Origin: Aureobasidium sp. EXF-3400
Taxonomy: Eukaryota; Ascomycota; Dothideomycetes; Dothideales; Saccotheciaceae
Length of the DNA: 64,000 nucleotides
Reading direction: 5' to 3'
Assembly: GCA_024195585.1 (NCBI GenBank)
Contig: SWBL01000084.1
Span: 94,410-158,409, forward strand
Shown: positions 31,556 through 41,904 of the stretch, in pieces
How positions within the stretch are numbered: the first letter of the stretch is position 1
Layout of the letters: each line of letters starts with the position of its first letter
The notes under the pieces: model-generated
Databases searched by the model: none
What the model saw: only the letters and a program-made list of their open reading frames with translations
Told to the model about the DNA's origin: nothing
Position numbers and translations under genes: made by a program

Positions 31556-32875
31556 TCATGGCTCATCAGTCAACTCTCTGGTTGCCTTGGTCTCACCCTC
31601 GGCTGCGTCAAGAGCCTCAATTCCATCCGGTGTGATTTTCACAGCACCTGCTCTGACAAGAGCTTGCTGTAGGTCATCGAGCAAGTCGCCCACGTCCTCG
31701 ATACCAATGCACAGACGAATGATGTCTTCAGGCAGAGCGCGCTCCTTTCTGGTAGCGGGGTCAATGCTGGCATGGCTCATGCGGCAAGGCATGCTAATCA
31801 AGCTGTTGACACAGCCGAAAGAAACAGAGATGGCGAAGATCTTAGCCGCTGCAACAATTCTCTCCGAGATGGCCGTCGAACCAGTCTCGAAAGAAAGAAC
31901 GGCACCTGCGCCACGAGCCTGGGACCAGTGGAGGTCGTACTGAGGGTGCGACTTGAGACCCGGGTAGCGGACCTTGAATCCGTGGCTCTCGAGGTATCTG
32001 GCAATAGCCATGGTGTTTGCCTGCTGCTTTTCCATGCGGACAGCCAACGTCTTGATTCCACGAAGGAGGAGCCACGAGTCGAAGGGACTGAGTCCGCAGC
32101 CCGAAGCGTTGATAGGGAAGTAAAGTTTGTCACCCAGTTCAGGGCTGTTGGTAGCCATTACACCAGCCATAACATCGTGGTGACCAGACAGATATTTGGT
32201 ACCGCTCTCATACACAATATCGGCGCCCAAGTCAAGAGGGTTCTGTAGGTAAGGAGAAAGCATAGTGTTGTCGACAATGACGAGCGACTTGGGGTTTGCC
32301 TTATGAGCGAGCGAAGAAAGGGTAGGAATGTCGACGACCTTCATCAGAGGGTTCGTGGGAGACTCGAGAAGAACCATGGCAGTCTTTTCAGACAGAACGG
32401 AAGCGACCGAGTCGGGGTTGGTGGTGTCGACGTGGCGCACAATGATACCGCCGTGGGTAGAAAGGTATTTGAGCAGACGGTTCGAGCCGCCGTAGAGGTC
32501 ATCGCCGGTGACGACCTCATCACCAGGGTGAAGCAAGCGAGTGATAACGTCAAGGCAAGCCATGCCCGACGACACGACCAGCGCGCGGTGGGCATTCATG
32601 ATCTTGGCCAAGTGACGCTCGAGATGGGTACGGGTAGGATTGCCGGAACGCGTGTAATCGTACTCATTGCCTTCGCCCTTGAAGGTTGCGGACTGGTAGA
32701 TAGGAACGCTGCTAGCATTGTACTGGTCGTTTGACTCACTGTAGACCAGCTCGGTTGCGAGAGAGTACTTGTTCTTGCCATTGCTGGGGCTAGAAGGAGT
32801 GGGCGAAGGAGGAAGGTTGTGACCATCCACGTCCAGGCGCTTGTTGGCTGGAACTGAGGTTGAAGAGGACGACAT
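31556..32875 (-). CDS. metG: Cystathionine beta-lyase (PLP-dependent, MetG/STR3 type)
   Basis: PLP enzyme that cleaves cystathionine to homocysteine, pyruvate and ammonia in methionine synthesis. 439 residues, one exon. Family motifs: SVPIYQSATF, YDYTRSGNPTRTHLE, ALVVSSGMACLDVITRLLHPGDEVV, DLYGGSNRLL, LLESPTNPLMKVVDI, the Asp of VIVDNT that contacts the PLP ring nitrogen, and YESGTKYLSGHHDVMAG with the PLP-binding Lys227. The C-terminus has SFGCVNSLISMPCRMSHAS and RLCIGIEDVGDLLDDL, typical of the transsulfuration family. Its SGTKYLSGHHD and LISMPCRMSH segments resemble fungal MetG more than cystathionine gamma-lyase; specificity is inferred from sequence. The polar first 35 residues are variable. 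Confidence 0.9.
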   Translation of the reverse strand: MSSSSTSVPANKRLDVDGHNLPPSPTPSSPSNGKNKYSLATELVYSESNDQYNASSVPIYQSATFKGEGNEYDYTRSGNPTRTHLERHLAKIMNAHRALVVSSGMACLDVITRLLHPGDEVVTGDDLYGGSNRLLKYLSTHGGIIVRHVDTTNPDSVASVLSEKTAMVLLESPTNPLMKVVDIPTLSSLAHKANPKSLVIVDNTMLSPYLQNPLDLGADIVYESGTKYLSGHHDVMAGVMATNSPELGDKLYFPINASGCGLSPFDSWLLLRGIKTLAVRMEKQQANTMAIARYLESHGFKVRYPGLKSHPQYDLHWSQARGAGAVLSFETGSTAISERIVAAAKIFAISVSFGCVNSLISMPCRMSHASIDPATRKERALPEDIIRLCIGIEDVGDLLDDLQQALVRAGAVKITPDGIEALDAAEGETKATRELTDEP

Positions 32876-34222
32876 GATGCTAGAGTCGTGGTTTTTGAAC
32901 AGGGCCTACCACCCTAGACATGGCATTAGTATCCTGTCATGGAGACGTCGAGACTCGAGCGGCTTACTGTAACTTTTGAGTGGAAGAAGGGGCGAAAAAT
33001 GTCTGTTACGATGCAACGAAAGGTACAAAAGGTGCCTGTTGCGAATCGAGTCGTGATTGAGATTCTAGAGTGTGGTTGTTGTCAGGAATGAAAGAGCAAA
33101 CTTCCATCGACATGGGAGACGCAATTGCGGCGAACTGCCGGGATGGTGTCAGGCCGACCTCGGTGAAGCCGTGACGGTTACCTCTTTGATAAAGAACGAT
33201 TCGGACCTCGATGGAAACACCAATTTGACTTCTTCCCACCAGCAACCATCGATTGATTCGAAGACAGTCCGGAGAAGAGAATGCCTGCTATATTCAGTAC
33301 GTTTCGCCGCAAAGACTGCTTTGTTCATACCTTTGTCACGCATCTCTGTACTTCCTATGCTTGTGGCCGTGTTATACCTTGTTCTTGAACGAGACCCTGT
33401 GCGTTCTGTATTCAGACTCTCCAACTATGACTGTTTGGGGAAATCGGTTCCACCTTGACGGCGCAAAACGCTTCGGGCTGCGAGGAGAGCGATGACTGCT
33501 GACATGTTAACGGCATATTTCAGGAGAAATGCCGGCTATGTTCTTAAGAAACAAAAGAGTCATAGGAGTTGGGTGCCTGAGGTACCTGAGAGGCTAATGG
33601 AAGGTCGCAAAGTGCTACGTCATCGCGAGTCACACTTTCTTCCACGAAACCTCGACTGCTGGCTTTGGACTTCACACCGTCAGACACCTTGCAGGTTTTA
33701 GGATATTAAGGAACCAGAGCTATACGACAGCATCACTCGCCTTCGTTAGAGCTGTGCTCGTCCTCGCAGAACCATTTTATTCGATTTTGTACTCAAAAAG
33801 TAGACACGCTATCCCGAGTACTGACAGAAGACTACTCCTTGATATGGCTGAACTGTCTCATCGCACCCATAGATTATGCCTGATAAAAATGCCTATAGAG
33901 TTACCAGTGGAAGGCGAAACTCTGGAAGATACTGTGATTTCCGATGCATTGTCTGTTGCAACTTGGTGAAATTGGGAGGAGTGGTGATAGCTAGGGGCTT
34001 CCTACAAACGAGAGAAGTAAACATGAACGTCAGGCAAACACATTCGTTCCCTGCAAGCTAGTTTGTAAGTGACAAAGAACTTTCAGTGCTTTCAGCTTTC
34101 ACAGAGAGGTCGACTTTCACAGTTTTGGCAAGACACAAGCCTACTTTGCTCCTCAACTTCTCCACGTAGCATCCACCTTCCGTATCACCAAGACCGCGAG
34201 AGCAAGCCTGCGCTATTCAGCC
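32876..34222. other. Intergenic divergent region, no gene seen
   Basis: A long 1.35-kb gap between metG (minus) and the helicase gene (plus). Open frames in it are short and have no protein character. It sits at the edge of the helicase/ATPase pair and could contain the promoter that controls the helicase gene. Confidence 0.4.
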
Positions 34223-36568
34223 ATGGATCCCTGGCAGGAACTTAGACAGCTCCACCTGGACGAAGAAGGCGGACAGATTCCTGCAATGTTCAACGCCCTC
34301 AACAACGAATTCTCTTTTGCCCAGGACAAATTCCAAGTCAATATCTACTGTAACTTAGGCGCATTCCAACACAGGGGAGTGTCTCTTCTTCCCGAACCAG
34401 GCGCATCTATCGACATCTTCTTTTTTGAGCACGAGAATGACGACGCTGCTGCAGACCAACAGAAGAAGAAGTACTCCTACACTGGGTTTATCACTGAGGA
34501 CCGTCTCCAGAGTCCCAATGTCTCGTTCTGTGCTGTTGTCCAAGGAGTACCATTCAGAAAGTTCGGCAAACAGAAGGTGCTGGTTCACGTCCTTCTGGAA
34601 GGGTGTGATGTGGCAACAATGCGCCAATCTTGCATGTTCCAATCTGCTTCCAAGGGTCTTACGAGCGATGAAGGCATCAACTGGGATTGGTTTCTGCTCG
34701 ACGCTTATGCACCTCCCTATCACGTCGAGAAGAACGTTTGGACGGCATTGATGACCGAATACCCAGGTCAAAAGGAAGACTTCGAGCAACAGGCAAAGGC
34801 GCTCTTCAAACTCGACCTCAAGCAGATGGAATTCACAAGACAATTCCTCGAGAACGACACTGGAGTGTCCATTCTTTTTGGACCTGCTGGCTCTGGCAAG
34901 ACTTTCACTGTTGTCGCTACTCTCCTGCTATATCTGTCAACAAACAAGAAGTATCGCGAAGGACTCAAGGAGCTCGGCAACCGCCACCGCGCCCTTGTGA
35001 CTGCTACCACCGAAGTCGCCCTCAACGAACTTCTGCGTAAATGCGTCGAGCATAGCCAACCACTCGGTCGTCAGAAGTTCGTGCGCTTTAACGGCGGCAA
35101 TCGTCACACGCACCAATCTGCTGCTAGAAAGGCTGCCTTGATGATTGATTACGACACTGACGAGAAGAGGAACAAACAGCGCAAGGCAATTGAGGAGGTG
35201 TACTGGCTTATGATGGATGTCGATGCTCGTCGTGGCGAGCCAAAGTCGAACAGCGATTTGAAGGACTTCGACTTTATCTACGACTTTCACAAAACCATCA
35301 CTGGTTGGACCAACGAACATCCCTACTACAAGCAAGTCGTTGTCTACGGAGAAGTCATCGCAAGTCTCCTCAAGAATGGTTCGAGCGACGAAGAGCGCTC
35401 AGCTTTGTTCGAAACGAAGAAGGAACTCGAGGCACTTCTCTACAAAGCCTACTTCAATGAAGTCGATGCAGTATTTGTTCCTCTCGCCTCAGCCGCTCAT
35501 CCCATTCTATCCTCTTTCTTTGAGCCCACGCTTTTGGTCATCGACGATGCTGCTACAGCTGTACCCGTCGACCTTTTAACAGGGGTTGTCCCTTATCGTG
35601 ACACCATCCAGAGTGTCGTTCTCGCTGGCGATCCGATCCCAGTGGGTGGAAGGGCACCAAACAAGGGAAGAAATGAGTTCTACAATTACATGAATGACAC
35701 TGCGATGCGTAAGTGGTACCGAAATCCTCGCCAATACAACAATTTCCAAATCATACAGCTCGCAGAGCAGCACCGCATGCGTCCCGAACTCTTCAACCAT
35801 ATCAACGAAGTTTTCTACAAGGATTCCCCAACCAAGATCAGCTCAGTCAACGATTACCTGAAGAACACATTTGGAGCTGCCAGCAGCGATGGTGACAGAT
35901 TCGCCATCGATCTCAGCGGCAAGAAAAACGCCTCCAAGTACTGGCGAGCCTCAAAGTCGTTGTGCAACCACGCTGAGGCTGAAGCAATCGTCGACATGGT
36001 CGCAGGCCTTCTCAAACACCCGCCTCCTCCTAACGGCACTCAAATTCAACCTAGAGATATCCTGATCAGCACCCCCTACGCCGGCCAGGAAGCCGTAATC
36101 AGAGTCCTGTTGATGAGGAAGCGCATCATCGGAAGCGGCAACAACATGATTCGCATTGCCTCCCCCAACAACGCCAGAGGCCAAGAGAGTACCATCCAAA
36201 TCATCTCGCTGTGCATCAACGACCCCGATCCACTCAACAACACCGAACAAATCTCAAACCGCGAAAACCTCAACATTATGTTCACTCGCGCCAAAGACAT
36301 GCAGATTGTTTTTGGAAACTTCAGACCTTGGATCCAAGCCATCAAGAACGATGTCGAGGGCTGGGGTGTCAATGTAGAGGATGCAAAGCGTCTCGAGCTC
36401 GTCAAGATTATTGGATCGTTCTGGCCTACTGATGGCCCTGAAACTTGTACCATCATCTCTGAGGCAGACTTCCGTTCTGGCTTCTATGAGAACAAGCCTC
36501 CGACTAGAAAGTCTTTCCCTGATCTGATTACCATCAACAAGACAGACAACGGAGAAAACAAGGAGTAG
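34223..36568 (+). CDS. UPF1-like superfamily 1 helicase with altered motifs
   Basis: Single-exon protein of 781 residues in the UPF1/DNA2-like SF1 branch (AAA_11/AAA_12 type). Residues 1-200 form a domain I do not recognise. Then come a Q-motif-like LDLKQMEF (Gln201), Walker A GPAGSGKT (220-227), a Walker B region LLVIDDAA (441-444, where DEAA is usual), LAGDPIPVGG (467-476, where GDxxQLPP is usual), AEQHRMRPELFNHINEVFY (Arg518 at the RMxP motif), ARGQESTIQIISL (where QGxE is usual) and LNIMFTRAKDMQIVFGN with Arg689. The ATP-binding core looks intact, but motifs II, III and V differ, so activity may be altered. It converges on the ATPase-nuclease gene 0.55 kb away. Not assignable to a named helicase. 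Confidence 0.88.
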   Translation: MDPWQELRQLHLDEEGGQIPAMFNALNNEFSFAQDKFQVNIYCNLGAFQHRGVSLLPEPGASIDIFFFEHENDDAAADQQKKKYSYTGFITEDRLQSPNVSFCAVVQGVPFRKFGKQKVLVHVLLEGCDVATMRQSCMFQSASKGLTSDEGINWDWFLLDAYAPPYHVEKNVWTALMTEYPGQKEDFEQQAKALFKLDLKQMEFTRQFLENDTGVSILFGPAGSGKTFTVVATLLLYLSTNKKYREGLKELGNRHRALVTATTEVALNELLRKCVEHSQPLGRQKFVRFNGGNRHTHQSAARKAALMIDYDTDEKRNKQRKAIEEVYWLMMDVDARRGEPKSNSDLKDFDFIYDFHKTITGWTNEHPYYKQVVVYGEVIASLLKNGSSDEERSALFETKKELEALLYKAYFNEVDAVFVPLASAAHPILSSFFEPTLLVIDDAATAVPVDLLTGVVPYRDTIQSVVLAGDPIPVGGRAPNKGRNEFYNYMNDTAMRKWYRNPRQYNNFQIIQLAEQHRMRPELFNHINEVFYKDSPTKISSVNDYLKNTFGAASSDGDRFAIDLSGKKNASKYWRASKSLCNHAEAEAIVDMVAGLLKHPPPPNGTQIQPRDILISTPYAGQEAVIRVLLMRKRIIGSGNNMIRIASPNNARGQESTIQIISLCINDPDPLNNTEQISNRENLNIMFTRAKDMQIVFGNFRPWIQAIKNDVEGWGVNVEDAKRLELVKIIGSFWPTDGPETCTIISEADFRSGFYENKPPTRKSFPDLITINKTDNGENKE

Positions 36569-37118
36569 AGTAAGAGCAGGAAGGTGTCAAGACTGGTTTT
36601 TGAGAGTGTTGTTGAAGAGCGTTGGTCAACAGGAGAGGTACAAATAGAGTGCATAGCACAAACATCCTACCTTGCTTGGTAGTCAGTTGTTCAGACAGCC
36701 AAGCCGGTGCGCAATTTCTTCTGGTTGACAATCAAATGTTCTTGTGCCTTGTCGACTTTTCTGCATCGAAGCTCTTGTTGAAAATGAGCTGTCAAAGTCA
36801 TTGCACTTGCTGTGACATCGTGCACAAACGTCTTCCCTAGGTAAGAAGGAGCAGTGGCTGTGTTGGGGAGAATGTTGTTGAGAAGCTCCTTCCATTCTGG
36901 AAGCCGCAAGAGGAACACATTGTAGCAGGCGCTTGTGCAGATCATCGATTTGTATCATCTACGGAAAGCGCACCCCTCTATCTTGACTTGGTACAGACAT
37001 CTGTGCAAGCGACACCACCCATATCTCAACCATTGACCTGGCAGCATTTCCATCATCCTTCTCTTGCAAATACATCTTGGCTCTCTTTGAGCGAGACTAG
37101 CATCCTTGATAGCAGTGA
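36569..37118. other. Intergenic region between helicase and ATPase-nuclease genes, with a coding-like minus-strand segment
   Basis: Between the convergent stop codons. A minus-strand frame at about 36691-36945 reads like protein (for example LPEWKELLNNIL, then APSYLGKTFVHDVTASAMTL and KVDKAQEHLIVNQKKL, then a stop). It could be a further 3' exon of the ATPase-nuclease gene or a separate small gene. No splice pair I tried was convincing, so no CDS is called. Confidence 0.35.
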
Positions 37119-40100
37119 TCAGACAGACTTCAGGTCAGAAAAGACTAGGTATCCTCCCTGCGAGATGAAACCCAGATCACCTTCCTCAAAAAGACCATGT
37201 GGATCGACGAAAGGATGGACCTGAGCACTTCCACCATTGCCATTTCCGGCCAAATTCGACACGCGCATGACCACGTAGACTCGAGCCGGAACCTCGTCGT
37301 CTTGGAGACGGTATTCCTTTGCCTGTAACGAGTCAGTGCTTGTTATTGGTAGAGTGAAGGTATCTACTTACCATGTCGATTTGATTCTGGCTCATGTGGA
37401 AAGGCTCATGGCGTGGGCCGTAGGTAGCCTTGACCTCGATAGAGTATGTGATGGCGTCTTTGCCCTTCTTTCCCATCCATGCTGCAGGTTGCTTGCAGCC
37501 TTTCTCAACAAGCCAGTCTGTCAGACGACCACTAAGATCGCGAACAGTGAAGTCGGCAAACTGGCTGTCGTCACCGTCAAATGTCTGGTCAGTGTATTTG
37601 GCACTAGCATGGCTCGTCCACATGTCGTCCGTGAAGTAGTCGCCCAATATGTTCTTGAGGAATCCATACACCTAATCAATACGTTTAGTAGGCACTCTTG
37701 AGCAAGACTCATCGACAACATACCTTCATTTCACCTTGCTCACCGATTCGAACCACCTGAGGGTCTTCTACAGTGCTTTGTGCAGCACTGAACTGCTTGC
37801 GATACTCGTTTGTTTGAGCTCGCTGGGCTGAGTCGGTGCCACCTTCGCTTGCCTCGCCGTCGATGTCGTTGATCTCCTCATCAGATATGGCAATACCGCC
37901 ACCATAGCTCGACCTCATGTGCCAGTCATTGCCATTGCCAGACTTAGCGAATCTTCTCGAAGGAGCAGCACGAGTTGATCTAGATGCCGAGTCCTTATCC
38001 CAATCTCCATCATCAGAGTACTGCTCCGCGTCATTGCCGTCAGTGCTAGACTCTTGCTCAAGAAGAGCCCTTCCGCGGTAGGCTTGAATGTTGTTACGAG
38101 GAGCTGCAACAGGCTTTGGCTTGCGCGCAAGCTTGACATGGACGCCGATATCCTTGAGAGCTGCTAAAGAAGACAGATCGCTGTCGCCAGAGGTTGAGGA
38201 ACTGTCGTCTGTAACCATCTCAGGAGGACTCTCCTCGGCAGGCTTGCGCTTGAGTGGTAGCATAGCTCTGGCGGGTTCGTCGACGATCTTATTGGTCAAC
38301 TTGCGCAATTCAAGCTTGTCAAATATGACACCGTGCTCCTCCAGCATATCTTCGATCTGCTGAATGGAAGACATGGAGAGAATGCCGAGTGGAAGCTTTT
38401 CAGGCACTTTCTCGAGCTTGCACAGAGTGACCAACTTCTCCGAGAGCTCATAGTAGTTCAGCTCATTAGCCTCGAGATCCTTCAACGGTACGAAGACTCG
38501 CTGATCCTTGTCGAGCATGATGTTGGCGGGCATGGGTCTGCCTCGTATCTCTTGGTTGTCAAGACGAATAGATCGGTGTACTTTGATCGATTCTACAGCC
38601 CAGATCTCTATGCTTTCAAGCAAAGGTTTGGTGATGTATCTCTCGGCTGGTTTTGTCAGACACAGAAGATAGTGTGCCTTCACCTGGAACTTTCTGGTGT
38701 GAAGTGCGTCCTTTACGGCTTGATCCTTGCCTTCAACCACTTCTTGCTTGTTGACCTTTTCTGAAAGATGTTTGCCCCAAACTCCCATCTTTTCGAGGAG
38801 TGGTTCTAATCTCTTTTGTTCGCCAAGTGAAAAATCGAGGAGAGGTATAATGCCACTAAAAGACGTGCTCAGGTTTCGGCCATCGGGGATAAACCATCGC
38901 GAATCGATGCCGGACATGAGAACTCGCTGCTTCTGTGCATCGATGACAGGGAAGATTCTGCAGTTATCCAAGGCTTTTAGGTCATACGTCAGGCGGGGAC
39001 TAATTCTGGCGCTCAGCTCGAGCAAAAGCTCCTTGATCAGAGTGATGTGAGGTGTGACGTTGTCATGCGTGATCAGTTCGTTGACAAAATCTCCAATACC
39101 CGCATCTTGCAAGTTGAGAATGTTTTTGAAGAATGACTGAACAGGGCCATATATGTGAGCAATAGGGCGAACCTTGCGTAAGCACGATGGGGCTTCCCAA
39201 ACACAGGTCTGCAAATTGACCCATTTCAAAGTCTCGGGCAAGAAGATCAGGGGAAGATCCTTGAAAGCATTGCGAGTGCGCTCTCTTGCAGTCAGACTTG
39301 GCTCACAGAAACTGTGAATGTCTCTGTACAACTTGATAACAGTCATCTTGTCAGGACTGACTCCGCTTGCTGGAAATTTCATCAATAGCTTCAAGCAGAA
39401 ATCCAGATCACGATGAGTGATAACACCAAAGCTTGAAAACTTGATCCAGTCGCTGTTCTGTTCATCGTTGACATCAAGGAAGTGAAACCCCATGTGCTGA
39501 ATTGTCAGGACAGCAGAGCGCAGAGTTGGAAGGATGGTGTCTTGAAGCTTCGCTCTCCTTCCATCAGTACAATCCACAGGCAAAGATGCAATCCTGTTGC
39601 GAACTTCCTCGCCTGGGATTCTCATATCGCCGGACTTTGGGACTTTGTTGAGTTGGTAATCATCCCAGTTAAGTCTGATGATTGTGAGCCACTGTCTGCT
39701 TGGAAGGTTGTTGACAAGCCATTCGAACTCGACTGACAGTCCTCTGTTCGTCTTATTCGATAAGCGAGGAACATCGTGTACGCCCAAGCACTCACGCAAC
39801 CAAGCCAACCATCTCGTACGGAGTTCCACGTTTTCTTGATAAACCTCCAAGTACTTGGGATGGATGAAGCGAGCCACGGTGGGATTCGCTGAGAACATCT
39901 GGCTGACTGCCGGCTTGAATGGGTTGTCCATATGAAGGTCAATGCCACGAGACTGCTCGCCTCGCGAATCTGCCAGCCAAAGCATCGTGCTCAAGTTCTG
40001 TGCCAGTCTCGATGCTGACGGCATGCTGAAGACGTACTGGGCATGAGAAAGCAATAGATCGACGTCAGCATTGGCTATTGATTCTTTGTGCTGTTTGATT

Positions 40101-41904
40101 ATGCCTCGAAGCACATCTTCGTAGTCAAGGTCTTGGGCACCGATACGACGGAAGAAGTTTCTGCGCTCTTCGTTCCGAGAAGCTTGGTGGTCAACAATAG
40201 ACAGCGACACGCCTTTCGGGACGACAATGTTAGCATCGGAACGTGGCAGATAGAAGGCCACAGGCGGCGCTGATCTGTTAGCCACTCTGGAGTATGAGGG
40301 CTTATGGCGACTCATGGCACTGATCCATGAGCCATCGTCGAGGGGAACGACAGACATGATCCTGAGCTCGTCAAGATTGAATTGCTTTTGTCCTGCCATT
40401 ATGACAGTAGAGACTTTCCCATGCCATGTGTCAGACTTGTTGCGAAACTCTTCTGCCTGTTTCGAGATGTATGTCTTGAGCATTTCGAAGAACTTTTTGT
40501 CATCCACGGCCTGTGTAACCAACGAAGACACGTGGCTCGTATCATACTTGGTGGACAGGTATCGATCGTTGGCAGGAGTCAACAAAGGGATTCCATCTGT
40601 GTCCTTGTATTGATCGGGTACCAGCATCATCACTTTGGGCTTGGCGAGTTCACCAGATCGCGATTCCAGAATTTTGACATCTTTGACACGGTCTAGGAAC
40701 TTGTCCTTGATCTTGTCGAAGAACTTGTGGGCGACTTGTGTTTCCGGGAGGTAGGCAGGCCAAGTATACTTCAAGTGAGTGCCATTGAGTCTCTGGAATG
40801 CCTGGACAAGTGCATGAACCATATGATCCTGAAGGCGACGGTTCCATAGCTGAGACTCATCGATAGCTTGTCGGCTGGCGACGAGCAAGAAGTCAGCCTG
40901 GACAAGAAAGGGAAGGCCAGAGGAACAGACGGGCAGGAAAGCATAGACATCTTGCTTGGCGATGAGTGGTTGTTGCTGGTCATTGATGGGAAATGCTAGC
41001 TTGATCGATGTCTCGGTGACTCCCTGCCTCAGTTTGGTCGAAGGCATCTCGCGAGCAACGTAGTCGGAGAGGAGATAGCGCGACTTCCATGATCTCGTGC
41101 CCTTGCTTCTCGTAGTGGTGACAATCTGAAGGTCGTCGGCGAATGGTCGGTGCTCATGAGACATGATCAGCTCGTCGAAAGTGTCTCCAGAGTCATCGAG
41201 TCTGACAACTCTAACCTTGGTCAGACGTCGCAGAAACATGAATGATGATGGCTCGAGAACTTTAGTCAACTGTTCTCTAACTGTATCACGGTCCTCCTGC
41301 TTCTCAATCTTCAAACAAATCATGGTGTTCGTACGAAGTTGTTCGGGGAAGTCTGGAAACTCTGCCCAAATTGGATCCACCATTCCCAATGGCTTGGTCT
41401 TGTCGAACATGAACGAGAAGTTGTTGGAGGTGATCCAGACCTTGTTGGCAACCTTGAAGACCGACTTGAAACCGATACCCTTCTCGCCGATACGACCTTT
41501 CTTGCCCTCTTTCAACAGTGTCTTTGTGCTCTGGTTGATGTCACAAATGGCGCTCACATCTGCGCTGGAAAAGCCTTGTTCGTTGCAACCAAATAGCAGA
41601 AGACCATCGGAACGGTATGCGAGTGTGACCTGAGGTTGAACGTCATCGGCGTAGGTGTTGTCGTCGGCGTTCTGGATAAGCTCGAAGAGAAAATGGCTCG
41701 CTTCGCTGTAGAGCTGTATAGACAACCTGGCCCGTGTCAACAATGCCCAATGGTTCGAGGACGAAGACAAACTCACATCTCCAGCGTGGTTTCCAAGCCT
41801 CTGCGCAAGAAACTCTCGGTCTTGTTGCGCGCATCTGCGCCATGGCTGTCGCGTATGTCCTGGATGTGTGCCTTGCACTCCTCGACAGACATTGGTCCCG
41901 ACAT
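37119..41904 (-). CDS. NO VEIN/sacsin-type GHKL ATPase with C-terminal DUF3883 nuclease-like domain
   Basis: Exons complement(37119..37322, 37372..37671, 37724..41726, 41777..41904), 1544 residues. The first intron (50 nt, GTGAGT, CAG) joins LRRGLETTLEM to LSIQLYSEASHFLFEL. The N-terminal Hsp90-like ATPase has the N box ELIQNADDN (58-66), CNEQGFS (90-96) and RIGEKGIGFKSVF (121-133). This set is typical of the NO VEIN/sacsin group. A long middle region of unknown fold and an acidic Ser-rich linker follow. The C-terminal DUF3883-like domain has Asp1449, then YSIEVKATYG with Glu1456 and Lys1458 (a D...ExK pattern as in PD-(D/E)xK nucleases), and continues through FHMSQNQIDMAKEY and PARVYVVMRVSNL. 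Bacterial DUF3883 genes often lie in restriction or defence settings; the role here is unknown. Confidence 0.88.

Noticed and set aside
41714..41776. Alternative 63-nt first intron and GTG start (41878) for the ATPase-nuclease gene
   Set aside because: It needs a non-ATG start. The 50-nt intron (41727..41776) with the ATG at 41904 gives a longer N-terminus that fits the family.
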